DNA from: G965214625 sp965214625
Lineage (GTDB): Bacteria > Pseudomonadota > Gammaproteobacteria > Arenicellales > Poriferihabitantaceae
Reading direction: 5' to 3'
Length of the DNA: 64,000 nt
Assembly: GCA_965214625.1 (NCBI GenBank)
Contig: OZ243962.1
Location: 1,612,001 to 1,676,000, forward strand
Position 1 is the first letter of the stretch; each line of letters opens with the position of its first letter. Under the pieces are notes generated by a model, which saw nothing but the letters and a program-made list of their open reading frames with translations, was not told where the DNA came from and made no database searches. The position numbers and the translations under genes are program-made. Of this stretch, positions 25,687-35,269 are shown piece by piece.

Positions 25687-26847
25687 ATGAGCACGTGGGC
25701 AGACAAGGAGCGGCAATACGCATTCGAGGTCTTTCCCAAGCGCAATATCGCGATCGTGGGCGGCCAGGGTGCGACGTTGTGGGATGACCGGGGCAACCGC
25801 TATATTGATTGTGCCGCAGGCATCGGCGTGGCGGCTGTGGGGCATGGAAATGCCGTCGTTGCCGAGGCAATCAGCCGACAGGCAAACACGTTGATTACCT
25901 GTCCGGGCATTTTTTATAACGATGTCCGTGCCACGCTAATGGAAAAACTGGTCACCATTACACCCTCGAATCTGACCCGGGTTTTTCTGTGCAATTCAGG
26001 GACTGAAGCGATGGAGGCCGCATTGAAATTTGCCCGGATTACCACTGGAAAAAACGGCTTCATCAGCGCGATGCGGGGATTTCATGGCCGTTCACTGGGG
26101 GCGCTGAGTGCCACCTTCAAATATCGACAGGAATTCGAGCCCCTGATTCCGGGTTTTGAGTTTGTTCCGTTCAACAACTTTGAGCGGATCAAGGCGGCGG
26201 TCAACGACAACACGGCCGCCGTGATCCTGGAGGTGGTGCAGGGAGAAGGCGGGGTCCGGCCGGCAGACCCACGCTATCTCGAGCAGGTCCGAACCCTGTG
26301 CGACGACCGGGGTATTTTGCTCATATTTGACGAAGTACAAACGGGGTTCGCACGCACCGGCGCGCTGTTTGCCTGCCAGCATGCCGGGGTCTATCCCGAC
26401 ATCATGACCCTCGCCAAGGCCATTGCCGGAGGGGTCCCGATGGGTGCCGTGGTTTGTGCCGATACCCTCGTTTCGGCGATCGGCAAGCACGGGTCCACGT
26501 TCGGCGGCAATCCTCTGGCCTGTGCCGCCGCCCTTGCCACGATCGATTTCATGATTGAACACGACCTTGCGGAACAGGCGAAAAAAAAGGGGCATCACCT
26601 GCGGCTCCGTTTAAATGCCGAACTGCCGGTTGTACGGGATATCAGGCAAATCGGATTAATGGTCGGAATCGAGCTCAAATGCAAATCCAGGCCCCTCCTA
26701 GAACAACTGATGGCAAACCGGATACTGGCCCTGCCTGCCGGTCCATCGGTCATTCGGTTGCTGCCGCCGCTGGTGATCGACGAACCGCAGCTCGATACCG
26801 TGGCCGATACCCTCAATCAGCTCTTGTCCAAATCGCCGGTCCGCTGA
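25687..26847 (+). CDS. lysJ: [LysW]-lysine/ornithine aminotransferase (class III, PLP)
   Basis: This 386-residue PLP enzyme converts the carrier-bound semialdehyde to the carrier-bound lysine or ornithine. Start at ATG 25687 is chosen; GTG 25672, two bases past the lysZ stop, is also possible. Marks are NSGTEAMEAALKFAR (about 104), GFHGRSLGALSATFK, the PLP aspartate in LLIFDEVQTGFARTG, and the catalytic lysine in MTLAKAIAGGVPMGAV (about 245). It is the last gene of the operon; no lysK hydrolase follows. A convergent glycosyltransferase gene ends 17 bp downstream. Confidence 0.93.
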   Translation: MSTWADKERQYAFEVFPKRNIAIVGGQGATLWDDRGNRYIDCAAGIGVAAVGHGNAVVAEAISRQANTLITCPGIFYNDVRATLMEKLVTITPSNLTRVFLCNSGTEAMEAALKFARITTGKNGFISAMRGFHGRSLGALSATFKYRQEFEPLIPGFEFVPFNNFERIKAAVNDNTAAVILEVVQGEGGVRPADPRYLEQVRTLCDDRGILLIFDEVQTGFARTGALFACQHAGVYPDIMTLAKAIAGGVPMGAVVCADTLVSAIGKHGSTFGGNPLACAAALATIDFMIEHDLAEQAKKKGHHLRLRLNAELPVVRDIRQIGLMVGIELKCKSRPLLEQLMANRILALPAGPSVIRLLPPLVIDEPQLDTVADTLNQLLSKSPVR

Positions 26848-26863
26848 ACGGCCATCAACGGCG

Positions 26864-28381
26864 TCACGGTGGTGTGAAATCATACACCAGCACCCGACTG
26901 CCCCGCCGGCCCTCAAAGACCCGGTCCGGGTCCCGGCCGGTCAGCGTCCTGAGATAGTCCAACCGATGGGAAACCTGGTCCCGGGGCGAATAGATGGCCA
27001 TCAGAGCGAACGATTGCCATGGGGTGTTTTGGGTCAACTGAAGCACGCTGTCCCATCCGTAGTACGCATCCCCCCGGACCACTTTGGAGCCGGAATAATA
27101 GTCGATGACCCGGTTGTTGGTGTAGATTTCACCCTCAGGGTTGCGCGCTTGCAGCCACATTCCCGCCGCTTTGAGATGATGTTTGGTGCCGAAACGGTCC
27201 AGGCCTTCCAACGTGTTCAGACCCAATGCAATGATCAGTGCGGCCTTCAGCAAGACGGCGCCTTTGTGGGAGAGCGTACGGCTCCATTCAAGCAACCGGA
27301 CGATCGCAAAGGGCATGAACAGCATCAACAGCAACGCCAGGCTCAATGGATATCGATCGGTAAAGATTGCCCTGAGCAGCACGAATCCGATGAGAATGAG
27401 CAGGTTGATGGCAACAATCCATCGCCATCCGTTATACAACCGTGGCACCTGGGCGCGGCTTGGGTCCAGCAGCGGGCGCAAAAACCAACCGCTCAGCAAC
27501 ACAATCAGATAGCCCACTGTGAGCACCTTTAACGTGTTGAACAGCAACTTTCCAAGCAGCGCCGCATAATCGGCAAGTTGGGCCATTCCATGGGCCAGTG
27601 CGACAGACCATCCCCCGGTATCCGCACGATTGGCGGCAACCCCCTCACCGAGGGGATTGAACACCGCCGTCAGCATGCGCCATGCCTGCCCAAGATCGCC
27701 GTTGGATAGCCACATCAGCTCGAGGTATATCTGCAGCGGCAACGATAAAACGACGAGTATCAACCCTGTCTTTTTCCAAAAACGACTCACCGACCCAAGA
27801 AAAAAATACAACACCAGCAGGCCCGTGGTGAACACCAGCCCTTCAATTCTAAACGCCGTTGCCAGCGCCCCCATGCCGACAAACCCGACAAATGTCCCGA
27901 TCGTCGGTTGGGTCAGTTGCCGGAGAAAGAAAAACACCATCCACATGAAACAGGCCAAATAGCCAAAATCCCTGATGACCATTGACTGCACCTCGTTCAA
28001 ACCCGGATAGGCCAGGTAAACCAGTGTCGCCAGTAACAAGTGCGGTTTGCCGCCGCCGAACAACAGCACCAGCCTGAGAAAGGCGATCCCGGCAAGCCCT
28101 CTCATGGCCGCATTAAAAAGATGGGCGGCCGTCTCCAGCGACAACCCGGTGACAAAATGCACCAACGCGATCACCAGCGGATAAAACGGCCATTTATAGG
28201 CAAGGTAGCCATTGCCGAATTCTCCCCGTGAGAACAACTCGGCCGCGAGCAGGTACTTGGCCCCATCCGGATTGATAATCGGGTTGCTCCACCACGCCCA
28301 TGCCGCGATCAACAGACTGCCAAGGAGAATACCCCCGGTCGCTGTGGACAAGAATCGCGCGTTGTCTGACCGGACCGACAT
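26864..28381 (-). CDS. Multi-pass membrane glycosyltransferase-like protein (GT39/ArnT-like)
   Basis: This 505-residue integral membrane protein has ten or more hydrophobic segments. Start at ATG 28381 (MSVRSDNARFL) is chosen; the frame extends to 28441. An early periplasmic loop NPIINPDGAKYLLAAELFSRG carries an Asp in the position of the catalytic acidic residue of GT-C enzymes that use polyprenyl-phosphate sugars. The C-terminal soluble part has NNRVIDYYSGSKVVRG. Probable role: transfer of a sugar from a lipid carrier to an envelope component. Acceptor and donor are unknown. Confidence 0.75.
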   Translation of the reverse strand: MSVRSDNARFLSTATGGILLGSLLIAAWAWWSNPIINPDGAKYLLAAELFSRGEFGNGYLAYKWPFYPLVIALVHFVTGLSLETAAHLFNAAMRGLAGIAFLRLVLLFGGGKPHLLLATLVYLAYPGLNEVQSMVIRDFGYLACFMWMVFFFLRQLTQPTIGTFVGFVGMGALATAFRIEGLVFTTGLLVLYFFLGSVSRFWKKTGLILVVLSLPLQIYLELMWLSNGDLGQAWRMLTAVFNPLGEGVAANRADTGGWSVALAHGMAQLADYAALLGKLLFNTLKVLTVGYLIVLLSGWFLRPLLDPSRAQVPRLYNGWRWIVAINLLILIGFVLLRAIFTDRYPLSLALLLMLFMPFAIVRLLEWSRTLSHKGAVLLKAALIIALGLNTLEGLDRFGTKHHLKAAGMWLQARNPEGEIYTNNRVIDYYSGSKVVRGDAYYGWDSVLQLTQNTPWQSFALMAIYSPRDQVSHRLDYLRTLTGRDPDRVFEGRRGSRVLVYDFTPP

Positions 28382-28589
28382 CGTGCAAGCAAGCCCGGCG
28401 ACTAACGGCTCATGACATGCCGGCGGCGCTGACAGAAACAACGCAATGCGGATTTCTGTCTTACCGGCCAGCGGGTGCCATCTCGAGAAGCGCCAGAGAC
28501 GGCGGTGGCAGGTTGTCCCCGTGCCCGACCCGGCCCGGTCCCAAAGACAGCCTCCGTGAGGATCTTATCTGCGGTCGTGTTCACCCCGG

Positions 28590-30629
28590 TCATAGTGTTG
28601 CCGCTAATTGTGCCCCCTGTTTGATTGCCCGTTGTGCATCCAGTTCAACCGCCCGTTCGGCACCGCCGATGACATGCAGCTTACCGCCCGCCTGCGGCAG
28701 CGTGCCGCGCACCGAGGCAAGTTGATTTTGGGGCAGTTGTCCGGCACAAATCACAATGTTGTCGGCTGCGATGACTTCGGTGGTCCCATCCACGGCAATC
28801 TCAAGCCCCCGGTCATCAATCTGAAGATAGCGCACGCCCCCGGTCATGCGTACTTTTTTCTTTTTCAGATATAGCCTGTGGGCCCATCCGCTGGTTTTGC
28901 CCAATCCCGTGCCAAGCGGGGTTTTTTTACGCTGGAGCAAGGTAACCTGGCGCATCGGGGGGGAGATATCAGGCGTCACCAGCGATCCGGCCGTACCCAG
29001 TTCCGGATCAATACCCCACTCGCGGTACCAACGCTCGATATCCGGCGTTTCATGTTCGCTCACAAGAAAGGTCGCCATATCAAAACCAATGCCGCCTGCG
29101 CCGATTATCACGACCCGTTCACCGACCGGCCGCTTGCGCAAAAGCACCTCCGGATAACTCAATACGTTCGGGTGATCATCCCCCGGAATGCGGGTCGATC
29201 TCGGGACCACGCCGGTGCTGAGAATCAATTCGTCATATTGCCGGCTGTCATTCATTTCCCTGAATAACGGTTCGTCGACGTGACAGTTCAGCTTCAACTC
29301 GATCCCGTATTTGTCAATCATTGCCTGGTAGTAACGCAGTGTTTCTTTGAAATCCTCTTTCCCTGGAATCTGCAGTGCCAGCCGAAACTGTCCGCCAATC
29401 TTGCCGCCACTTTCAAACAGCGACACATGGTGGCCCCTTTGCGCCGCAACGGTTGCTGCCGACAAGCCGGCCGGCCCCGCGCCGATCACCGCTATTTTCT
29501 TGGGACGTCGGGTTATTGGGTAATGCAGCCTCGTTTCGTTTACCGCTCTGGGATTGACCATGCAGGTCGCTTTTTGACGGTTGAAAATCTGATCCAGGCA
29601 GGCCTGATTGCAGGCAATACAGGTATTGATTTCGTGGATGCGGTTGTGCCGGGTTTTCTGCACCCATTGGGAATCGGCAAGAAACGGTCGGGCCATGGAC
29701 ACCATGTCACTGTGTCCTGACCGGAGGATCGCCTCTGCCTGATCCGGATGATTGATCCGGTTGGTGGCGATCACCGGAATGGACACCTGTGCCTTGAGCT
29801 TTTGGGTGGCCCGCGTAAAGGCGCCCGGCGGCACCGATGTCACGATGGTCGGTATCCGGGCTTCGTGCCAGCCAATGCCACTATTGAGCAGGGTTGCGCC
29901 CGCCTTCTCCACCGCCTGTGCCAATTGGACTGTTTCGTCCCAGACGCACCCTTGTTCTACCAGGTCCATGAGCGACAACCTGAAAATGATAATGAATCGC
30001 TCACCCACCGCCTGGCGTGTTTGTCTGACAATCTCGACCGCCAGACGCATCCGATTTTGAAAATCACCGCCCCATTGATCGGTTCGCTTGTTGGTCCGCC
30101 CGGACAGGAACTGATTGATGAAGTAGCCTTCCGACCCCATGATCTCCACCCCATCGTAGTGCGACATCTGGGCTAGTTTTGCACAGCGTACAAAATCCCG
30201 AATCTGACGCTTTATCCCGCGCGGGGTCAGTGCCTTGGGCACATGACGGTTGATCGGTGCCCGGATGGGTGAGGCCGAGACGATAAAGGGATGATACCCA
30301 TAGCGGCCTGCATGCAGAATCTGCAGACAAATCTTGCCGCCCTCGCGATGCACGGCCCGCGTGATTCTTCGGTGATTGAAACTGTCGATTGTCCCGTTCA
30401 ACGTGCCCGCAAACGGTGACAGCCGTCCCCGCCGGTTGGGGCTGATTCCACCGGTCACAATCAGCCCTGGCCCCCCGCCTTTTACCCTTTCAGCAAAGTA
30501 ATGGGCTAATTTCCCATAATCCCAGAATCTATCCTCCAGCCCCGTATGCATGGAACCCATGAGGATGCGGTTCTCAAGTGCAGTGAATCCGAGATCCAGG
30601 GGGGTAAATAAATTAGGATACCGTTCCAT
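28590..30629 (-). CDS. NADH:flavin oxidoreductase, 2,4-dienoyl-CoA reductase-like (FadH family)
   Basis: This 679-residue iron-sulfur flavoprotein has three parts. Residues 1-340 form the FMN-binding Old-Yellow-Enzyme barrel. The cysteine motif CIACNQACLDQIF at about 338-350 with CMVNP just after would bind a [4Fe-4S] cluster. Residues 380-679 form FAD/NAD(P)-binding domains with VIGAGPAGLSAATVAAQRG (about 385) and VIIGAGGIGFDMA. The layout matches E. coli FadH (672 aa), which reduces 2,4-dienoyl-CoA in unsaturated fatty-acid oxidation. Other family members act on enones or N-methyl amines, so the substrate is not certain. Confidence 0.9.
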   Translation of the reverse strand: MERYPNLFTPLDLGFTALENRILMGSMHTGLEDRFWDYGKLAHYFAERVKGGGPGLIVTGGISPNRRGRLSPFAGTLNGTIDSFNHRRITRAVHREGGKICLQILHAGRYGYHPFIVSASPIRAPINRHVPKALTPRGIKRQIRDFVRCAKLAQMSHYDGVEIMGSEGYFINQFLSGRTNKRTDQWGGDFQNRMRLAVEIVRQTRQAVGERFIIIFRLSLMDLVEQGCVWDETVQLAQAVEKAGATLLNSGIGWHEARIPTIVTSVPPGAFTRATQKLKAQVSIPVIATNRINHPDQAEAILRSGHSDMVSMARPFLADSQWVQKTRHNRIHEINTCIACNQACLDQIFNRQKATCMVNPRAVNETRLHYPITRRPKKIAVIGAGPAGLSAATVAAQRGHHVSLFESGGKIGGQFRLALQIPGKEDFKETLRYYQAMIDKYGIELKLNCHVDEPLFREMNDSRQYDELILSTGVVPRSTRIPGDDHPNVLSYPEVLLRKRPVGERVVIIGAGGIGFDMATFLVSEHETPDIERWYREWGIDPELGTAGSLVTPDISPPMRQVTLLQRKKTPLGTGLGKTSGWAHRLYLKKKKVRMTGGVRYLQIDDRGLEIAVDGTTEVIAADNIVICAGQLPQNQLASVRGTLPQAGGKLHVIGGAERAVELDAQRAIKQGAQLAATL

Positions 30630-30886
30630 TACGCTGTTTCAATCAAGAGTGTGTCAACGGTGATTAAACTGTGGAATGACCGATTTAGACTCAAGGCCCG
30701 ACAAAACGCCCGATCCGGTGAAGAAAACACATCGCAAAGGCGGTCAAGCGGTGTCTTTTCGACATGGCGAACGCCCCGTGAAAACGGCCGCAACGGGATC
30801 CCTTTCCTGGCTTGAACGAACGGCAACACGAGGTCATCAGCGACCGTGTCCGGGTTGCCGTCATCGCCATCGCCGAGACCATCGCA

Positions 30887-32395
30887 TCATTTGCCTTCGC
30901 GGTCGTATGTCCAAGACAATAGCACATCCTGAATCCGGTTCCCATTGTGATAATTGACCCGTTTCGAATCAATCATCATCACAACGCTGTAATACTGTCC
31001 ATTGCGGGCATGGACATAGCCGGCCATACTTCTTACGTTGTTTATGAACCCGGTCTTGATCCTTGCCCTGCCTTGGATGGGGTTGTGCTTGAGGCGTTGT
31101 TTCATGGTGCCATCCAGGGCTGCCAGCGGCAGCGAAGACAAAAACTCCGGCCGATAGTTGCTGGTCCAGCCATGGGCCAAAAGAGACGAAATATCACTGG
31201 CCGACCAGCGGGCATTGCGAGAAAGACCCGCCCCATTTTCAAAAACCAGGCCGGCTATTGAAACACCGATACGGTTCAACCAGCTTCGAATCGCCGTGAT
31301 GCCCGCATCCAGTGTTCCGGGCGCACCATGGACCTGTGCACCGACGGTCAGTAACAGTTGTCGTGCCATCACGTTATTGCTGAACTTGTTAATCCCGGTG
31401 ATCACGTCTCCCAGTGGTTCGGACGGGGCAGTGACCACCACGCTCGCCCCTGTCGGGGTGGCGCGGGCTTGATAGCTTCCTTTGAAAATCCCACCGGAAT
31501 CACGCCAAAGGGCCTTAAACAGCCGAAAGGTGTACTCATCGTTTCCAAAAAGGCTCCTGCCGAAGGTGTATTGGCCACACTGTGGGCGGTAATGGCCATT
31601 AAATCGCATCACCACCGTCTCATCCCGCCTGACCGTATCAACACGCCATCCACGGGTTTTATGGGCACATTTCCCTTTTTTGGGTTGCAGGTTATTTTCG
31701 ATGACCAAGTCGTCCAACGGCGGATCGGCCAGGACGATAATCTCATCACCGATCGGTTGAATGACAAAATGCGTTGCCGAGAAATTTACCAGCGCCGCCC
31801 CAGGGCCCACGTTATAAAGCCGCGTTGCTTTTCCATCGAACAAACCCCGATCATGCAATGGGATGTCGAAATACGAGTGATCGATGATCAGGTCACCGGT
31901 GATCTGCTGGATGCCACGTTGTCTGATTGCCTGAATGTGGCGCCAGAAACGATCGACTGTCAGGTACGGGTCTCCGCCGCCTTTCAATACCAGATTGCCT
32001 TGCAAAACACCCTGGTTGATCCGGCCGTCGATCAAGTAGGTCGTCTCCCATTGATAGGCCGGACCCAGCAGCTCCAGCGCAGACAGGGTGGTCAGCAGCT
32101 TGATGACCGAAGCGGGATTACGTGCGGTATGGCGATGCAAACTCAGCAGGATTTTTTGACTTTCGATCTCTCGGACATCGATACTGACGGCATCGCGCGG
32201 TATGGCGTATTTGTCGAGCAATGTATCAATCTCTCTTGGCAACTCCGTTTGGGCACTGGCCCAAACAGGAAGCATCGCGAGCACCACAATCAAAATGACC
32301 CGAAGGGCTTGCAGGGGTGATATAATGACCTGACGTAGTTCTGCTGACAGCCTTTGATGACCAAGAAAAAAAACATCTACAAAATCCAGTTTCAT
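30887..32395 (-). CDS. dacB: D-alanyl-D-alanine carboxypeptidase/endopeptidase (PBP4 family)
   Basis: This periplasmic class C penicillin-binding protein trims peptidoglycan cross-links. Catalytic motifs are SVIK in ARNPASVIKLLTTLS, SNN in INKFSNNVMARQ, and KTG in GRARIKTGFINNV. A membrane-spanning signal region LRVILIVVLAMLPVWASAQ precedes the mature enzyme. The start is uncertain: ATG 32395 (used here) overlaps the 5' end of the divergent DUF1820 gene, while shorter forms would need a TTG at 32293 or a CTG at 32314. Length is about 450-500 aa, usual for PBP4. Confidence 0.9.
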   Translation of the reverse strand: MKLDFVDVFFLGHQRLSAELRQVIISPLQALRVILIVVLAMLPVWASAQTELPREIDTLLDKYAIPRDAVSIDVREIESQKILLSLHRHTARNPASVIKLLTTLSALELLGPAYQWETTYLIDGRINQGVLQGNLVLKGGGDPYLTVDRFWRHIQAIRQRGIQQITGDLIIDHSYFDIPLHDRGLFDGKATRLYNVGPGAALVNFSATHFVIQPIGDEIIVLADPPLDDLVIENNLQPKKGKCAHKTRGWRVDTVRRDETVVMRFNGHYRPQCGQYTFGRSLFGNDEYTFRLFKALWRDSGGIFKGSYQARATPTGASVVVTAPSEPLGDVITGINKFSNNVMARQLLLTVGAQVHGAPGTLDAGITAIRSWLNRIGVSIAGLVFENGAGLSRNARWSASDISSLLAHGWTSNYRPEFLSSLPLAALDGTMKQRLKHNPIQGRARIKTGFINNVRSMAGYVHARNGQYYSVVMMIDSKRVNYHNGNRIQDVLLSWTYDREGK

Positions 32396-32695
32396 AATCA
32401 GGGTCAGTTGTACGAACTGTATGCCAGAGAAGTCACGCAAAGTAATATGTACGCCTTCATCGAAGTGGCCGATATTATTTTCGGTGAGAAATCTAAATTG
32501 GTGGTAGACCCTTCAGAAGAAAGATTGAAAGCAGAGTTCAGCCAGGTGAACCGTACCTATATTCCGCTTCATTCTGTCGTAAGAATTGATCAGGTGGAAA
32601 AAGAAGGTGTCAATAAAATAATTGTCGATAACAGCGAAAAAAGCAACAGCAATATCTCTACTTTTCCAATGCCGCCACTACAACCCAAAAAGTAA
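32357..32695 (+). CDS. DUF1820 family protein
   Basis: This 112-residue protein starts at ATG 32357 (MTKKKNIYKIQFHNQGQLYE). It shows the conserved gammaproteobacterial DUF1820 pattern: FxNQGxxYExYAR near the start, IFGEKSKLVVDPSEERLKAEF in the middle, YIPLHSVVRIDQVEKEG, and a proline-rich end FPMPPLQP. The biochemical role of the family is unknown to me. The gene is divergent from dacB and convergent with msrA. Confidence 0.88.
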   Translation: MTKKKNIYKIQFHNQGQLYELYAREVTQSNMYAFIEVADIIFGEKSKLVVDPSEERLKAEFSQVNRTYIPLHSVVRIDQVEKEGVNKIIVDNSEKSNSNISTFPMPPLQPKK

Positions 32696-32826
32696 ACCGG
32701 CCGATTGGAAAACCTGGCCATTCGTCATTCATCAAGTAACCCTGTCGCCCGGGAAACAGCTTGGGTTTCTTACATACCCGGCTGAACGGTCAAAACCACG
32801 TGCGGCCTGTTATCCGCCATCTCCCC

Positions 32827-33459
32827 TCACCCAAAAGCAACCCCGGTTTTTTGTAACCCGCAATAGCCGAAAGGGTTTTTTGCGAGATATTGCTGATGAT
32901 TCATCTCGGCATAAAAAAAATCGGCATCCGGTCGTATTTCGGTGGTAATGGAACCATACCCGGCCTGTGACAGTGTCGCCTGATAGGTCTGTTTTGATGC
33001 GCATGCCTGCGCTGTTTGCCGCTCCGATTGGGAATAAATGGCCGAGCGATACTGGGTTCCCACATCGTTTCCCTGACGCATCCCCTGTGTCGGGTCATGC
33101 GATTCCCAGAAAACGGTCAATAGGGCTTCATAGCTTATGTGTGCCGGATCAAACACAACCAGGACAACTTCACAATGCCCCGTCTGTCCGCTACAGACCT
33201 CGTGGTATGTCGGATTGGGCGTCAATCCGCCTGCATAGCCGACTGCGGTAGAAAAAACACCGGGTTGTTGCCAGAATATTTTTTCAGCGCCCCAAAAACA
33301 ACCCAGTCCGAAGACCGCGGCCTGCAGATGGTCCGCAAAGGGACCTTGTAGCGGGGATTGATTCACAAAGTGCTTTTCAGGCACTTTGACCGGCTGGTCC
33401 CTGCCCGGCAACACAGTGCGCTTGTCAGGCATGTGTAACGGTTTTGATTTAAAAAACAT
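32827..33459 (-). CDS. msrA: Peptide-methionine (S)-S-oxide reductase
   Basis: This 210-residue repair enzyme reduces methionine-S-sulfoxide in oxidised proteins. The nucleophile is in FGLGCFWGAEKIFW (about 52). YAGG, TGHCEVVLVVFD and DVGTQYRSAIY are family signatures. GYCGLQ near the C-terminus carries a likely resolving cysteine. The N-terminal extension of about 45 residues is like E. coli MsrA. It occupies the place next to dnaA where rpmH-rnpA normally lie. Confidence 0.96.
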   Translation of the reverse strand: MFFKSKPLHMPDKRTVLPGRDQPVKVPEKHFVNQSPLQGPFADHLQAAVFGLGCFWGAEKIFWQQPGVFSTAVGYAGGLTPNPTYHEVCSGQTGHCEVVLVVFDPAHISYEALLTVFWESHDPTQGMRQGNDVGTQYRSAIYSQSERQTAQACASKQTYQATLSQAGYGSITTEIRPDADFFYAEMNHQQYLAKNPFGYCGLQKTGVAFG

Positions 33460-33938
33460 GATCAGTCTGTGTGGGTTCGTTACCTTTCGGTCATGACTCT
33501 ATCTGCGGCCTGTCCGTCCTCATAAAACTCGACCTCGCAAACGACACGCTGCCGTGGCCGACTGTATCATGATTCCACCCGGCACCGCGAGCATCCAAGA
33601 CCGCCCTGCAGTGGTTCTGATACCACCGTCAATCACTTTCCAGCCGCAGCCGTTGGGTCCAACAAGATGGCAATCATCGATTTATCCCCCTTGATGGAGT
33701 ATGATCAACAGTGAGACCGATACCGTGTCAGGGGTACCTGTGATAATCTTAGACAGCCTGTGGATAAAATTTTCAAGACCTTTTAAACTGCGCTGAAAAG
33801 ACGCTCGTTTTATCATGGATTTTTATCCCTTTATTTGAGATAAAAATTATATAAATCAACAGTATAATGGATTATTTCGTCCGACACCAAAACTGCTTTT
33901 TGGGGATTGAACCCCTTTCGTTTTCTAGTGAGTAAACT
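33460..33938. promoter_or_regulatory. dnaA upstream region with a perfect DnaA box and an AT-rich stretch
   Basis: No gene is seen in these 479 bp. A perfect DnaA box (TGTGGATAA, reverse of TTATCCACA) lies at 33759-33767, with partial matches nearby (for example TTTATCCC at about 33680 and 33823). An AT-rich stretch follows at about 33815-33890. This fits dnaA autoregulation or part of the origin. The first 200 bp look featureless. Confidence 0.6.
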
Positions 33939-35269
33939 TTGAGTAACCCTGAAATCTGGAACAAGTGCCTCCATCATCTGAAGCACGTCTTGTCTCCTGA
34001 AGACGTGAATACGTGGCTCCTGCCGCTTCATTGTGTTCATCACGCCCAAACATTAAAACTGCTTGCACCGAACCGCTATATTCTGAATTATATCAAGAAG
34101 AACCTCTATCAGCAGATACAAGAAACCATCCTGGCATTGAACCTTGGTATCGAGAAAGTTCAATTTGAAATAGGAAGTTACGGGCCCGAGCGACCCTCGA
34201 CAACAAACACCCCGCCGCCTTCCTCGCTCAGTGCCAAGCAGTCTTATACCGGGGGCGTGATCAATCACGAGTATACCTTCGATACCCATGTCGAAGGTAC
34301 CTCCAATCAACTCGCCCGAGCGGCCGCTTTCCAGGTTGGCGAAAATCCCGGAACCTCGTTTAACCCACTGTTCATCTATGGCGATGTCGGCTTGGGAAAG
34401 ACCCACTTGATGCATGCCGCGGGGAATTTACTGCTGCAGAACAATCCCGAAGCCAAAGTCGTCTATGTCCGTTCAGAGTTGTTTGTTAACAACATGGTCA
34501 GGGCCTTGAAAAACAATACAATGAACGAATTCAAGCAATATTATCGTTCTTTGGACACGTTATTGATTGATGACATCCAGTTTTTCGCCGGCAAAACCCA
34601 ATCTCAAGAAGAATTTTTTCACACCTTTAACGCTTTATTGGAAGGACACCGGCAAATTATCATCACCAGCGACCGGATACCCAAGGCCATCGGTCATGTC
34701 GAAGAAAGACTGATATCCCGGCTGGGAAATGGCTTGACCGTTTCGATCGACCCCCCCGAACTGGAAACCCGGGTGGCTATTTTAGAGAAGAAGGCCCTCG
34801 CAAAGGGCGTGGAATTGCCGGATGATGTCGCCTTTTTTGTTGCCAATACCATCCGGTCCAACGTCCGTGAACTGGAAGGCGCTTTACACCGGATATTCGC
34901 AAGTGCCGGGTTTACCGGCCGCCGCATCGATATCCACCTGGCCCGTGAAGCGTTATTGATCTGCTGGCCTATCAGGAACAGCGGATTACCATCGAAAACA
35001 TTCAACAGACGGTCGCCGGCTATTACAAAATCAAGATGGCCGATATTTTATCCAAAAAACGCTCCCGTGATATCGTCCGGCCGCGGCAAATGGCGATGTA
35101 TTTTACCAAGGAATACACCAACATGAGCTTGCCGCAAATCGGCGACCGGTTTGGCGGGCGTGATCATACGACGGTACTTCATGCCTGCAGAAAAATAGAA
35201 AATCTGATTCAAACCGACCCCAGGATCAAAGAGGACCATCGAAATCTTCAACGACTGTTTGGTGGATAA
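33939..35269 (+). CDS. dnaA: Chromosomal replication initiator DnaA (apparent frameshift)
   Basis: DnaA unwinds the origin and loads DnaB. Domain I (1-85) and the AAA+ domain are intact: Walker A GDVGLGKTH (about 148), Walker B LLIDDIQFF and RLGNGL. The frame then breaks: after ...HLAREAL the bases at 34956-34957 stand where a full codon is needed, and the correct reading (DLLAYQEQRITIEN) resumes at 34958 in another frame. That frame carries the whole DNA-binding domain IV, with GRDHTTVLHACRKIE, and ends at 35269. One missing base restores a normal protein of about 443 residues. Unrepaired, the product would be 395 residues without domain IV. As dnaA is essential, a sequence error is the likely explanation. 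Confidence 0.93.

Noticed and set aside
34950..34960. Programmed ribosomal frameshift in dnaA
   Set aside because: No slippery heptamer, and the truncated product would lack the DNA-binding domain; an indel or error is simpler.
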